Origin: Molossus alvarezi | Lineage: Eukaryota; Chordata; Mammalia; Chiroptera; Molossidae | Direction: 5' to 3' | Length of the DNA: 64,000 nucleotides | Assembly: GCA_037176705.1 (NCBI GenBank) | Contig: CM073891.1 | Coordinates: forward strand, 52,454,571-52,518,570 | In this document: one piece after another, positions 35,700-48,400 of the stretch | Position numbering within the stretch: the first letter of the stretch is position 1 | How the letters are laid out: every line of letters begins with the position of its first letter | Notes under the pieces: model-generated | What the model was told of the DNA's origin: nothing | Seen by the model: the letters and a program-made list of their open reading frames with translations, nothing else | The model's database searches: none | Made by a program: the position numbers and the translations under genes

Positions 35700-37219
35700 T
35701 TAGAAGAAGAACTATCTATCTATAGAGAAAAACACAGGCATAAAGAATAAGAATGACAACAAATAAGTACCTATCAAAAATAACCTTAAATGCTCCAATC
35801 AAAAGACATAGAGTAGCTGATTGAATAAGAAAACATAACCCATACATATGCTGTCTACAATAGACCCACCTCAGAACAAAAGACTCACACAGGATGAAAG
35901 GGTAGGTACAAAAAAATATTTTCCAGGCAAATGGAAATGACAAAAACAAACAAAAAAACTGGTGTAGTAATACTCATGTCTGACAAGACAGAGTTCAAAA
36001 TGAGGGCCATAATAAGAGACAAAGAAGGTCACTACATAGTAGTAAAAGGCTAGATCCAACAAGAGAATATAACCATAGTAAACATATATGCACACAATAT
36101 AGGAGCACCAAAATATATTTAAAAATGTCTAGAGGACTTCAAGGGAAAAATTGACAACAACACAATCATAGTAGGGAACTTTAACACCCCACTGACTCCA
36201 CTGGATAGATCCTCTAGACAAAAAGTTAACAAGGAAACAGAGACCCCAAACAATGCACTAGATCAGCTGGATTTAATTGACATTTGCAGAATATTTTACT
36301 CCAAAGCTGCAGAATATACATTCTTCTCAAGTACACAGGGGTCAATCTCATGGATAGATCACATGTTAGGACACAAATTAAGTCTCTACAATTAAAGAAG
36401 ATTTAAATCATATCAAGCATTTTCTCAGATCACAATGACATTAAACTACAAATTAATTACAATAAAAACACTCAAAATATTCATAAACATAGAAGCTAAA
36501 TAGCATGTTATTAAACAATGAATGGGTTACCAATGAGATAAAAATAGAAATGAAAAACTTTCTGGAAACTAATAAAAATGAACAAACAACAACACAAAAT
36601 CTAATAGGACACAGTGAAAGCATTCCTGAGAAGGAAGTGCATAGTGATACAGGCCCACCTCAAGAAACAAGAAAACTTTCTAATAAACTAATCCTACAAC
36701 CTAAAGATTTAGAAAGAGAACAAGAAGAAAAACCCAAGTTAGTAGAAGGAAGAAAATAAATAAATATCAGAGTGGAAATAAATGACATAGAGACTAAAAC
36801 AATATATATAAGAGCAATGAAACCAAGACCTAGTTCTTTGAAAATATAAACAAGATTGATGAACCTTTAGCCAGACTCACAAAGAAACAAAGAGATAGTA
36901 GCCAAATTAATAAAATCAGAAATGAAAGAGGTGAAATAATAACTGACACCATAGAAATACAAAGGATTGTAAGAAAATACTATGAACAATTATATACCAA
37001 CAAATTGGACAACCTAAGTAAAATAGACAGATTCTTAGACTTATACAGTCTTCCCAAAACTCAACTGGGAAGAGTCAGAAAACTTAAACAGACCAATAAC
37101 AACTAAGTAAATAGAAAGAGTAATCAATAAACTCCCAGCAAACAAAATCTTGGTCTGGACAAATTCACAGGGGAATTTTACCAAACATTCAAAGAAGAAC
37201 TAACATCTATTCTCAAACT

Positions 37220-37473
37220 TTTTTTTTTTTTTTATCCTCACTCGAGGACATTTTTCCATTTTTTGTTCAGGTAGAGTGGGAGGGAGAGAGAGGAACAGAG
37301 AGAGAGAGAGAAACACTGACGTGAAAGGAACACATCGAGTGGCTGCAACCCGCACAACCGACCAGGGCTGGGGACAAACTGCAACCGAGGTACGTGCCCT
37401 TAGCGGGAACCGAACCCAGGTCTCTCAGGACCGCAGGCCGACGCTCTAACCGCTGAGCCAAACCGGCCAGGGC
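37220..37473 (-). mobile_element. Young Ves SINE in L1-D ORF2
   Basis: CpG-rich, near-consensus copy in antisense to L1-D. Hairpin 'atcctcactcgaggac' near 37234-37249, A and B boxes intact (sense 'tggctcagcgg', 'gggttcggttccc'), head ending 'ggccagggc' at 37473. The flanking duplication 'tctcaaact' is at 37211-37219 and 37474-37482. Confidence 0.95.
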
Positions 37474-38415
37474 TCTCAAACTATTTTAAAACATTAAAGA
37501 GGAAGGAAGACCTCCAAGCTCTTTTTATGAGGGTAGCATAATCGTAATTCCAAAACCAGATAAAGACACTACAAAAAAAAAAAAAAAAGAATATAACAAA
37601 CCAAAGCCAATATCCCTGATGAACATAGACACCAATCCTCAACAAAATTTTAGCAAATCAGTTCCAACAATATATTGAAGAAATTATACACCATGCTTAA
37701 GTGGGACTTATCCCAGGGATACAAGGCTGGTAAAATATTTGCAAATCAATAAATGTGACACACCACATGAACAAAATGAAAGATAAAATCATATGATCAT
37801 ATCAATAGATGCTGTAAAAGCATTTGACAAAACCCAGCAACTATTCTTGATAAAAACTCTCAGCAAAGTGGGAATAGAAGGATCATACCTCAACATAATA
37901 AAGGCCAATATGACAAACCCACAGCCTACATCATACTCAATGGGCAAAAACTAAAAGCATTTCCTTTAAGAACAGGAACAAGACAGGGATGTCCATTTTT
38001 GCCACTCTTATCAACATAGTCCTAGAAGTCTTAGACCTTGGCTACAGCAATCAGACAAGAAGAAAAAATAAAAGGCATCCAAACTGGAAAGGAGGAAGTG
38101 AAACTGTCATTATTTGCAGATGACATGATATTGTACATAGAAAACCCTAAAGATTCCACCACAAATCTACTAGATTTAATGAATTCAGCAAAGTAGCAGG
38201 ATAAAAAATTAACGTCCAGAAATTATTGGCATTTTTATACACCAAGAATGAACACAGAAAGAGAAACTAAAATAACAATCCCATTTACCATTGCAAAAAC
38301 AAACAAACAAAAAAAATTAAGATACTTAGGACTAAACTTAACCTAGGAAGTAAAAGATGTGTTCTCAGAAAGCTATAGGACATTAAAAAAGTAATAGAGG
38401 AAGATATTAAAAAGT

Positions 38416-38743
38416 AGATGCCGAGTATGATTTCTGACATTTTGTTGCCTACATTTTCCTCTATGATTTTTATGGATTCATGAGTCACATTTAAGTCCTT
38501 TATCCATTTTGAGTTTATTCTTGTATAAAATCGGTATAAGTTGGTGGTCTAGTGTCATTTACTTATTTATTTTTTTTGTATGTAGCTGTCCAGTTTTCCC
38601 ATCATTTACTAAAGAGGCTATTTTTACTCCATTGTATGCTCTTGACACCTTTGTCAAATATTAATTGAGCATAATGTCTTGAGTCAATTTCTGGGTTCTC
38701 TGTTCTATTCCATTGATCTAAATGCCTGTTCTTGTGCCAGTAC
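38416..38743 (-). other. Inverted L1 segment inside L1-D
   Basis: About 330 bp reads as antisense L1 within a sense L1: 'atgatttctgacattttgttgcc', 'ggattcatgagtcacatttaagtc', 'catttactaaagaggct' and 'cttgtgccagtac', equivalent to L1-E about 46295-46575. Sense sequence resumes at 38744 with 'atcatacacagcagaattttcactg', exactly the continuation expected beyond the inverted block. Confidence 0.88.
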
Positions 38744-39937
38744 ATCATACACAGCAGAATTTTCACTGATATAATGCCTAAAACAAGCGAAACAAAGAAA
38801 AAATAAATGAGACTACATCAAACTAAAAGTCTTCTACAAAGCAAAAGAAACAATCATCAAAATGGAAAGGGAACCCACTATATGGGAGAGCATAACTGCC
38901 AATGATACATCAGATAAGGGGTTAATTTAAAAAATATGTAGAGTGCTCGTACAACTCAACCAAAGGAAGACAAAGAACACAATTAAAAAATGGGCAGAGG
39001 ACCTAAATAGATACCTCTCCAAACAGAACCTACAAATGGCCAAGAGATATATGAAAAAAATGCTAAATATGACTAATCATCAGAAACATGCAAATTAAAA
39101 AAACTATGAGGTATCACCTCATACCTGCCAGAATGGCTGCCATTAACAAATTATCAAACAACAAGGGTGTGGAAAAAAGGGAATTCTGGTACACTGCTGG
39201 TGGGAATGCAGATTGTTGAAGCCACTATGGAAAACAACATTATGTTTCCTCAAAAAATTAAAAATTGATCTGCCATTTGACCCAGTGATCTCACTTCTAG
39301 GAAAATATCCTAAGAAGCCTGAAACACCTATCAGAAAGAATATATGCACCCCTATGTTCAAAGCAGCACTATTTACAGTAGCTGAGATCTGGAAACAGCC
39401 CAAGTGCCCATCTGTAGATGAATAGATAAAAAAGCTGTGGTACATTCACATAATGTAATAATATGCAGCTGTAAGGAAGATCTTTTACTTTATGAGGTAA
39501 CATGGAGGGACCTGGAGAGTATTATGCTAAGCAAAATAAGCTAATCAAAGAAAGACAAATATCACATGATCTTACTTATTTGTGGAATATAATGAATAAA
39601 ATAAGCTGATGAACAAAACAGACCCAGAGACATGGAAGTAGGGAACAGACTGACAAACCTCTGAAGGAAGGCAGATGGGCATGAGGGAGGGAAGAGATAT
39701 AGAACTTATATTCATGTATCCATAACCAATAGGCACAGACAACAATACTGTGAAAGTGGGGAGAGGGGACAGGAGTAAGGAGGAGGATGGCAGTGGGGGA
39801 AAAGGGAAGGACATATGTAACAAAAAAAAGAAGATAACATCACCTTAAATGACATGGCAATTCAGGAAACCCTCCAATTCTGAAAGTAACATATACAGAG
39901 TTCCAAGGTTACAAAAACACGTTGTATCTTTCTTTTC

Positions 39938-40167
39938 TTGCTTGTTTTATTAATTATTTTTTCTTTATTGAATTTTAGAGAGAGAGGACGGGAGAGGAAG
40001 AGAGAGATAGAAATATCAATGAGAGAGAACATTGATTGGCCACCTCCTGCATGACCCCCAGTGAGGACTGGGCCCACAACTTGGACATGTACTCTGATTG
40101 GGAATTAAACCGGTGACCTCATGGTGCATGGGTTGATGCTCAGCCACCGAGCCTCACCAGACAGGCA
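39938..40167 (-). mobile_element. Ves-type SINE
   Basis: Reverse complement of the 'ctaaaattcaataaag'-tailed type, head 'cctcaccagacaggc' at 40153-40167. A 13-bp duplication, 'ttgtatctttctt', flanks it at 39922-39934 and 40170-40182. Confidence 0.92.
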
Positions 40168-40182
40168 TATTGTATCTTTCTT

Positions 40183-42498
40183 ATTTGGGGAAGACTAGGA
40201 TGTTTTTCTGCTATAATAATGCCATATATCTTTGCTTTAGGAAAAATGAAAACTCTTGTTCATCACGTACATCATATCCTGCTATAATACCTCTATTTCT
40301 TTGAGTTATTTTTATATAAAATGTATTATTTATTTTACTTAAAATATAAGAGGAAACCTCATAATAAGATGAAAACTTTATCAGAGAAACATATAAGTAT
40401 GATGGACCAAAACTTTACTTATTGACTTAGAGCTTTTATTTCCTTAAGGTAAAACAATCTAAGATTCTTTCATATATACAAAATTTCTTTGAAGGGGTCT
40501 TCTTAAATTTAACTGTATTTAACTTTATTTTGTAAGAAAATAAGTGATTACAGTTAATATATTACTCTATATTGACATCATTTCCTGTTTCTGCCATGTA
40601 TTTGTATAGAATTGGGAGTGTTATAAGAAGAGAGCTATTCTAAGATACTTAGGAAAATAGTGATTAAAAGTTCTTTAAAGAATAAAACTCAACATCTATG
40701 AAAGGAGCACCATTGATTTTAAATATTAATACTCCAACATACTTCTGCAGAGAGTTAGTAAGTTGTGGTATACTAAGCGCATCATGGAACAGCACAATGG
40801 AGATCAAGTTTATACTTGAAGCAATAAAAGGAATTAAGACAATTCTCACAGAGACTATTGCATGTACATAAACAATGTTTCTAAGTGATACATAAATTTG
40901 TAACCCTGACTTAATAAGTGAGAGAGAAGGAGGGAGAGAGAGAATGAAAGTACTGTAGTGTATTGATGAAAAACATACTCTTCCAATCAGTGGATTGATC
41001 ATAACATGACTCTTAAATCTGCGATGTGAAAAACAGTTTAAGCAAAGAAAAAAGTGATCCAGGAGCAGATATTGCAGAAAAAGAAAAAAAAAAAAAAGAA
41101 TGTTATGTAATAGAAACCCAGTTGAGTGGATCCAGGCTGGCAGAAATGACATTACCTGATCTTACTACAGCTTCAATATGGCTTTATTCTCCAGGGCTCC
41201 TCAGTTGCCCAGTTACCTTTAATTCCTGGGATTCTCCTTAGGGAGTACGTGGAGGAAACAGCAGACCCCAGCCTGAGCCAGAGGCTTGGAGCACTGTTCC
41301 AGCACGGGAGTCACCCACTTAACCCTAGTGTTGCATCTGGAGCTGGGTATGGGGAGAGGTCGGAGCAAAAGCATGCCTCTAGTAGTAAGCTGCCCATGTC
41401 GGACTGACAGGAGCATCTGAAACTCCCTTCTTGAGGACAAAAAGAAAGGCATGACTAACATGATGCTCAGTTTTTGCTGAGGACAAATGACCTGTTAGTG
41501 TTTGGAGGAAACTGGACCAGAGAGTACTAGGTACAGCTTGCCCAGCTGCTGTAGTGGCTGCCAGATGAGATCAGAGGGTATGGAGTTCCCCAAAGCCTCG
41601 CCTCCATAGGGAGCAGCCCCTGAGAAAGAACCTGAAAAGCTACAGATACTGCATTATAGAGTGATGAACTGAGACTGTCACCAATAGATTAAAAAGCTGC
41701 TGAGCAACCATGCTAGAAGAAATATTAAACTATATTTTTTCTGTAGATTCTGTAAAAATATTGTGAAACTGTTGTCATATGAGGAGAATATCAATGAGTG
41801 TGCAGCAAAAAAAAATGTAGGGTGAAAGAATAATTATAACAACATAAAATTACAAGGCTATTAGACAAGTAATATTTACATTTTTAAATATTTTGTGACA
41901 TCTGAGCATTTATCAGCTTTTTAAAAATGTGCAGTATTTAGAGTTTTATTTTCTCATTCTAAATAAACATTCATTTCATGCCAAATTTTGTGTTGATAAT
42001 TTTATATTCTAGAAATAAAAGACCTCAAATTGCATAAGTTTTTAGACCCTACAATATGTAAATCTGTTCTGAAATCTGGATAAAATATTTTCCCCAGAAG
42101 TCTAGTATTTCATAACATGGCTGCTATTAGCATGTTAGAAGGGTAATTTTCGTTATGATTAAAACTTCCATTGGAGGGTATTTAGCACTCCTGATTCACA
42201 CACATCTCAGGCAATTAATGCCTGTTATTAAATCCCCTCTCTTAGACCAACCTTCCTCTCTCATGGTCAGTGTAACAAGCCAAAATGACCGCACAGATTC
42301 CCAAAATACCCTGTCTGAGAACCAAACCAAAGAAACAAGTTAATATTCATCAATTGTTCCTCTGGAACAGCGATTGTAGATAGATCTTGAAACTTACTGA
42401 TTCTGTGTATGAGTATATAGAGTGCATTGCATATTAGTTATGATAGAATATGGTTTTGGAGGTTCTTCTCACTTTTTTTTTGGTCTTAGAATAAAGAA
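40183..42498. other. Unassigned sequence
   Basis: About 2.3 kb with no element I can name firmly. 40640-41040 is AT-rich with opposing open frames (162 codons on minus at 40664-41152; 54 codons on plus from about 40698), neither showing a recognisable domain. 41100-41700 is GC-richer and may be an old LTR or retrocopy; an A-rich tract lies at 41079-41100. 42240-42330 loosely resembles the end of a MER-type hAT element ('caagccaaaatgac ... tgagaacc'). No gene is called. Confidence 0.4.
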
Positions 42499-42499
42499 A

Positions 42500-42705
42500 T
42501 TGTTTAAACCATGGACTGGGAATACTATAACTGGTGGAATACAACCCTGAGGCTTGTTTTGTAAGGCCTGAGAGCTAAATATGGTTTTTATATTAAAAGA
42601 GTGCATAAACAAAAATAATAATAATAAATGCAATAGACACTAGGTATAGCTTACAAAGACTAAAACATTTGCTATCTGGATCTTTACAGAAAAATTTTGC
42701 TTTGT
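42500..42705 (+). repeat. hAT-like DNA transposon fragment
   Basis: 'aaccatggactgg', then 'ttgttttgtaaggcctgagagctaaatatggtttttat', an (AAT)n patch, and 'catttgctatctggatctttacagaaaaatttt' follow the layout of the common MER-type element seen in reverse at 10848-11045. Confidence 0.6.
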
Positions 42706-43285
42706 TTTTTTATTTCTTCAGATTATTATGCCACAGTCATTAAAACCAGGTCAATTGCTCTCTCTTACAATTTTCTCAGTATGAGGCTTATTATTGTGAC
42801 TATTATAACAGTTTGGCTTGGCTGTCCACATGGCTAGGACTTAAGTAAAGATGATAATGAGAACAGTTTAGAGAGGAATAGATGAATGGGGAGAGGGAAA
42901 GGAGGTTAGGAGGAAAATAAGTCTTTAAAAAATTATTCTATTGTGGTAGATCTGATTTTGTTACTGATTTGCTACAGATCAATGAGCATTTTCATCAAAG
43001 CACATTCTTATGTATGTTTCCTTTGTCTCATGAAAATCTCATCTATGAGCACATTTTCTTGATGCTGCCTTGTTAATGGTGGTGCCCACTTTTGTATCTG
43101 AAGGTAATTTTCTGAGGTTTATAATACATAATTTCACTGGTCTTCAAACTGGAGCCCTAGAGTTACATGGAGGTATCTCAGGGGGTGCCTTATGAGGAAA
43201 GGGGGGGTGGAGGGCAAAGTTGATGGAACTATAGGCTTTAACCATATTTTTTTTCATATCTATTCTACTTGTATATGTCATATAT
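42706..43285. other. Unassigned sequence
   Basis: No gene recognised. 43130-43200 ('ggtcttcaaactggagccctagagttacatgg ... tctcagggggtgcc') looks like an old DNA-transposon terminus, but I cannot name it. A short (AT)n run lies at 43280-43296. Confidence 0.35.
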
Positions 43286-43299
43286 ATATATATATGATA

Positions 43300-44400
43300 A
43301 GTTATCAAAAACACAAGAGAGAACTGTTGGCAAAGACACGGAGAAAAGGGAACTCCTGTGCACTGTTGGTGGGAATGGAATTGGTGCAACCACCATGGAA
43401 AACAGTAGAGCAGTTTCTTAAAAATGAAAGAATATTAAAAATGGAAGTACCATATTGTCCAGCAATCCCACTTCTGGGTATATCCATATCCAAAGGAAAT
43501 AAAAACAGGATCTCTAAGAAAAATCTGCACTCCCATTTTCATTACAGCATTATGTACAGTAGTGAAGACATGGGAACAAACTAAGTGTCCATCATTGGAT
43601 ACATGGATAAAGAAGGTGTGATATAGCCCTGACCAGTTTTGCTCGAAGGTTAGAGTGTCATCCCATGGATCAAAGAGTTGCGGGTTCGATTCTGGTCAAG
43701 GGCATATACCTCAGTTGCGGTTTGGTCCCCGGCCCTGGTAATGTGGGAGGCAAGCTATCAAGGTGTCTCTCTCATATCGATGTTTCTCTCTTTCCCTCCC
43801 TCTCTGTCTAAAAAAAAAAAAGAAAAGAAAAAAAAAGGATGTGATACACATCACAAATATATGACATATATATACATATGCACACACACAATAGAATATT
43901 ATTCAGCCACAAGACAGAAGGAAACCCTGATGTTTGCAACAACATGGATGGATCTGTACAGCATTATGTTAAATAAAATAACCTCGATTAAATAACCCTG
44001 ATTGAGAATGAAAAATAATACTGTATGGTATCACATATGTGGAAGCGAAAAAATAAGTCAAACTTATACAAACAGAGAGTACAAAAGTGATTGCTAAGGA
44101 CCTGGGAGTGCAAGAAATAGGAAAGGTTGATTAAAGGGTACAAACTTTCAGCTATAATGTAAATAAGGCCTGAGGATTTAATGTAAAATGTGGTGACTAA
44201 GTTGATAACACTGTACTATATAACTGAAATTTGCTAAGAGATTAAACTTAATTGTTTTAGAAAAACGGATAAATTACCACTAGGTGAAGAGAATCTGTTC
44301 AGAATGTGTGGTGCATCTAAATCATGTTATATAACTTAAATATCTTATAATTATATTTATCAATTATGCCTCAATAAAGCAGAAAATTTTAATTAAAAAC
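43300..44400 (+). mobile_element. Old L1M 3' region, split by a SINE
   Basis: Sense L1 ORF2 tail: 'ggagaaaagggaactcctgtgcactgttggtgggaatgg', 'ccagcaatcccacttctgggtatatcc', 'aactaagtgtccatcattgg', then after the SINE 'gaatattattcagccacaagacagaagg' and 'caacaacatggatggatc', followed by a 3'UTR to a polyadenylation-like 'caataaag' near 44373. The 130-codon frame at 43192-43584 lies partly in it and is decayed ORF2 (PCNPTSG-like CPAIPLLGIS block), not a gene. Confidence 0.85.
43626..43834 (+). mobile_element. Ves SINE in old L1M
   Basis: Sense 'gccctgaccagttttgctcg' head, B box 'gggttcgattctgg', CT section, and an A-rich tail without the hairpin. Approximate duplication 'aagg-tgtgata' at 43613 and 43835. 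Confidence 0.92.
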
Positions 44401-45177
44401 ATTTTAATAAAAATTTTTGAATATGTTGCTAATTTAGCCTATTTTCTTTTCAATACCATTAAATTTTCTTAAATATATTGCAAATTATTTTGCCATTTAT
44501 CTTATTCTTTAGGACATTGTCTTCAATCCTCTGAAAATTTATTATACTGGATAAAATAGAAATGATAAGGATATACTAAAATGTAAATCTCTCTAGTTAT
44601 TTTATTCTTTCTTTCTCACAAGAAAGAAACTTTCTGATAGTTTTTAAAAGTTCCTGTAAAATATCCGTCATATGTGTGATTCTGCCTGGATAAAATTAGA
44701 AAAATGTTCAGTGAAGGTTAATATGTCAGAGAAAATTGCTTTGTGTAATGGAGAAAAAGTCATTCTCTCACTACAGAATGATTTTATGTGGGGTCATTAT
44801 AATTAACACTAGCCTGAAAATAAATTCTGCACTGCTATAGGATAATGTTCTAGAAATAAGTGCAGTAGGACAGGGAATGTGGGCAATGACAGCTTAGATT
44901 GTGAGAGATGACCCTATACAGAGAGAAAAAGCTCTAATTATGGAGAAATTTTGGAGCAGACAAGGCATAGTAATTTGGAGTCGGTCATCTAGGCTGATGT
45001 GGACCCAAAGCATCCAGCCCTGGCCTTACCCTTGTGTATTACTCTCTTGACCTGGAGGAGGAAAAACTAAAAGGTTGTTTGGAGACAAGAAAATAGTGCC
45101 CTAGGGAATCCAATTCTCTCTGCAGCCTAACAATTTAATTATAGGATGGTGAGGTTATGGGAAACAATTACTCTATA
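44401..45177. other. Unassigned sequence
   Basis: No repeat family, exon or RNA gene recognised between the old L1M and the L1-E insertion site. Confidence 0.4.
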
Positions 45178-45434
45178 CCATCTTCAGTTTTTGTTTTTTT
45201 AAATAATTTATTTATTATTGTTACAGATGTTTCTCCCCCCCCCACTGATTCCCCACTCCCCCACACTTCCTGCCCTGTCCCCAGCTTTGTTGTTCATCAT
45301 GTCCATTGTTCACATATACATGCATGTAAGTTCTGTGGTTTATCTCTCCCCCACTATCCCCTCTTCTGGGGATTGTCAGTCTGTACCACACTTCCATGTC
45401 TCTGAGACTACCCATTCCTCAGACTGTTATATTC

Positions 45435-48400
45435 ATTATATTCAACAAATAAGTGAGATCATATGATACTTGTCTTTCTCTGTTTGGCTTGTTTTGCTTA
45501 GGATAATACTTTCCAGGTCCCTCCATGTACTCCCAAACGATAAGAGATCTTTCTTTCTTACAGCTGCATAGTACTCCATTGTGTATATGTACCACAGCTT
45601 TTGCATCCATTTGTCTACTGATGAACACTTGGGCTGTTTCCAGATCTTAGATATTGTAAATAGTGCCGCTACAAACATGGGGGTACATATATTCTTTCTG
45701 ATTGGTGTTTCAGGCTTCTTAGGGTATATTCCTAGAAGTGGGATCATAGGATCAAACAGAAGTTCAATTTTTAATTTTTTGAGGTAACACCATATTGTTT
45801 TCCATAGTGGCTGCACCAGTCTGCATTCCCACCAGCAGTGTACTAGAGTCCCCTTTTCTCCACACCCTCACCAAAACTTGTTGTTTGATCATTTATTGAT
45901 GGTGGCCATTCTGACAGGTGTGAGGTGATACCTCATTGTTGTTTTAATTTGCATCTCTCTGATGATTAGTCATATTGAGCATTTCTTCATATGTCTCTTA
46001 GCCATTTATACATCCTATTTGGAGAGGTGTCTAGTCAGCTCCTCTGCCCATTTTTTAATTGGGTTCTTTGTCTTCCTTTCGTTGAGTTGCATGATCACTG
46101 TATATATATTGGAAATTAACCCCTTATCTGATATATCATTGGCAATTATGCTCTCCCATACAGTAGGTAGCCTTTTTGTTTTAATGATTGTATCTTTCAC
46201 CATGCAGAAGCTTTTGAGTTTGATGTAGTTCCATGTGTTCATTTTCTCCTTTGTTTCTATTGTCTTAGGTGATGTATCAGTGAAAATTCTGCTGCGTATG
46301 ATGTCTGAAATTTTGTTGCCTACACTTTCTTCTAGGATTTTTATGGATTCATGAGTCACATTTAAGTCTTTTATCCATTTTGAGTTTATTCTTGTGTAGG
46401 GTGTAAGTTGATGGTCTAGTTTCATTTTTTTGCATGTAGCTGTCCAATATTCCCAACACCATTTATTAAAGAGGCTGTCCTTACTCCACTGTATGCTCTC
46501 ACAACTTTGTCAAATATTAATTGAGCATATTGCCTTGGGTCCATTTCTGGGTTCTCTGTTCTGTTCCACTGGTCTTGTGCCAGAACCAGGCTGTTTGGAT
46601 TACAATGGCTTTGGAGTATAACCTGAAATCTGGTAATGTGATCTCTCCTACTTTGTTCTTCTTTTTCAAGATTGCTGTGGCTATTCAAGGTCCTTTTTGG
46701 TTCCATGTAAACTTTTGAAGTATTTGTTCTAATTCTGTGAAGTATGCCCTTGGTATTTTGATGGGAATTGCATTGAATCTACAGATTGCTTTGGGTACTA
46801 TGGACATTTTAATGATGTTAATTCTTTTAATCCATGAACAGAGTATGTGCTTCCACTTTTTTGTATCTTCCTCTATTTCTTTTTTCAATGACGTGTAGTT
46901 TTCTGCAAGTAGGTCCTTTTTTTCTTGGTTAAGTATATTCCTAGGTATCTCTATTTTTTTTTTCCGCAATGGTAAATGGGATGGCTTTCTTAGTTTCTCT
47001 TTCTGTGAGTTCATCAGTGGTGTATAAAAATGCCATCAATTTCTTGACATTAATTTTGTATCCTGCTACTTTTCCAAATTCATTTAAGCCTAGTAAATTT
47101 TTGATGGAGTCTTCGGGGTTATCTACTTATAGTATCATGTCATCTGCGAATAATGACAGTTTCACTTCCTCCTTTCCAATTTGGATCATTTTATTTTTCT
47201 TCCTGTCTGATTGCTGTGGCTAAGACTTCCAGTACTATGTTAAATAAGAGTGGCAAAAGTGGGCATCCTTCCCTTGTTCCTGTTCTTAAGGAAAATGCTT
47301 TTAGTTTTTGGCCATTGAGTATGATGTTGGCTATAGGTTTTTCATATATGGCCTTTATTATATCAAGAAATGATCCCCGTAATCCCACATTGCTGAGTGT
47401 TTTTATCAGAAATGGATGCTGGATATTGTCAAAGTTTTTTTCGGCATCTATTTATATGATTATGCGATTTTTATTCTTCATTTTATTTATGTGGTGTATC
47501 ACATTTATTGATTTGCAAATATTGTACTAGCCTTGCATCTCTGGGATGAATCCCACTTGGTCATGGTGAATAATTTTTTTTTGGTGTATTGCTGGATCTG
47601 ATTTGATAGTATTTTGTTCAGGATTTTGGCATCTATGTTCATCAGGGATATTGGCCTGTAGTTTCCTTTCTTTATAGTGTCTCTTTCTGGTTTTAGAATT
47701 ACATTTATGCTAGCTTCATAAAACGAGTTTGGAAGTCTTCCTTCTTGAATTTTTTGAAATAGTTTGAGGAGAATGGGTGTTAGTTCTTCTTTGAATGTTC
47801 AATAAAATTCCCCCGTGAAGCCATCCCGGCCTGGGCTTTTGTTTGCTGGGAGAGTCTTCATTACATCTTCAATTTCTTCTATTCTATTGGTTTGTTCAAG
47901 TTTTCTGTCTCTTCCTGGTCTAGTTTTGTGAGACCATGTGTTTCTAGAAATTTGTCCATATTCCTTAGATTGTCGAATTTGTTACCATATAATTGTTCAT
48001 AGTAGTTGTTAACAATCTTTTGCATTTCTGTGGTGTCAGTTGTTACTTCTCCTCTTTCATTTATGATTTTGTGTATTGGGGTTCTCTCTCTTTGTTTCTT
48101 GGTGAGTCTGTCTAAGGGTCCGTCAATCTTGTTTATCTTTTCGAAAAACCAGCTCTTTGTTTCATTGATCCTTTGAATTGTTTTTTTTTGGACTCTATGT
48201 TGTTTTTTTCTGCTCTGACCTTTACTATTTCCTTCCTTCTACTTGCTCTGGGGTTTTCTTTTCAGTTGCTCTCTAGTGTTTTAAGTTGTGAGGTTAGATA
48301 GTCTGTTAGAGATTTTTTTTTTTTTTTTTTTGAGGTAGTCCTGTAGTGCTATGAACTTCCCTCTCAGAACGACTTTTGCTGCATCCCATAGATTTTGTGT

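Larger units (their letters stand above)
35753..39593 (+). pseudogene. L1-D ORF2, broken, SINE-interrupted and partly inverted
   Basis: Start ATG at 35753 (MTTNKYLSKITLNAPIKRHR), followed by the endonuclease region to about 36480. Reverse transcriptase blocks come after the SINE. The catalytic FADD is intact near 38115-38126 ([12 protein letters not shown]). The C-terminal [17 protein letters not shown] is at about 39310-39355, within the 70-codon open piece 39213-39425. Stops occur in every section. The SINE at 37220-37473 and the inversion at 38416-38743 (with loss of roughly 300 bp) would each abolish function. Confidence 0.86.
34490..39830 (+). mobile_element. L1-D: plus-strand L1 LINE with internal inversion
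   Basis: The only long plus-strand L1 here: 5'UTR (about 34490-34868), ORF1 (34869-35699), ORF2 (35753-39593) and 3'UTR ending in an A-rich tail near 39820-39830. It carries a SINE at 37220 and an inverted segment at 38416-38743. Its 5'UTR is unrelated by eye to those of L1-A, C, E and F, so it belongs to a different subfamily. The 5' boundary is uncertain because it merges with the monomer array, and no target duplication was found. Confidence 0.88.

Noticed and set aside
40664..41152. 162-codon hydrophobic minus-strand frame considered as a receptor or membrane protein fragment
   Set aside because: No recognisable family motif, and the opposite strand is also open for 54 codons. The frame runs through an A-rich tract and a GA-rich patch, so it is kept only as a low-interest finding.
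43192..43584. 130-codon plus-strand frame
   Set aside because: Its second half is decayed L1 ORF2 tail (the CPAIPLLGIS block). The first half is unrelated sequence read in frame by chance.
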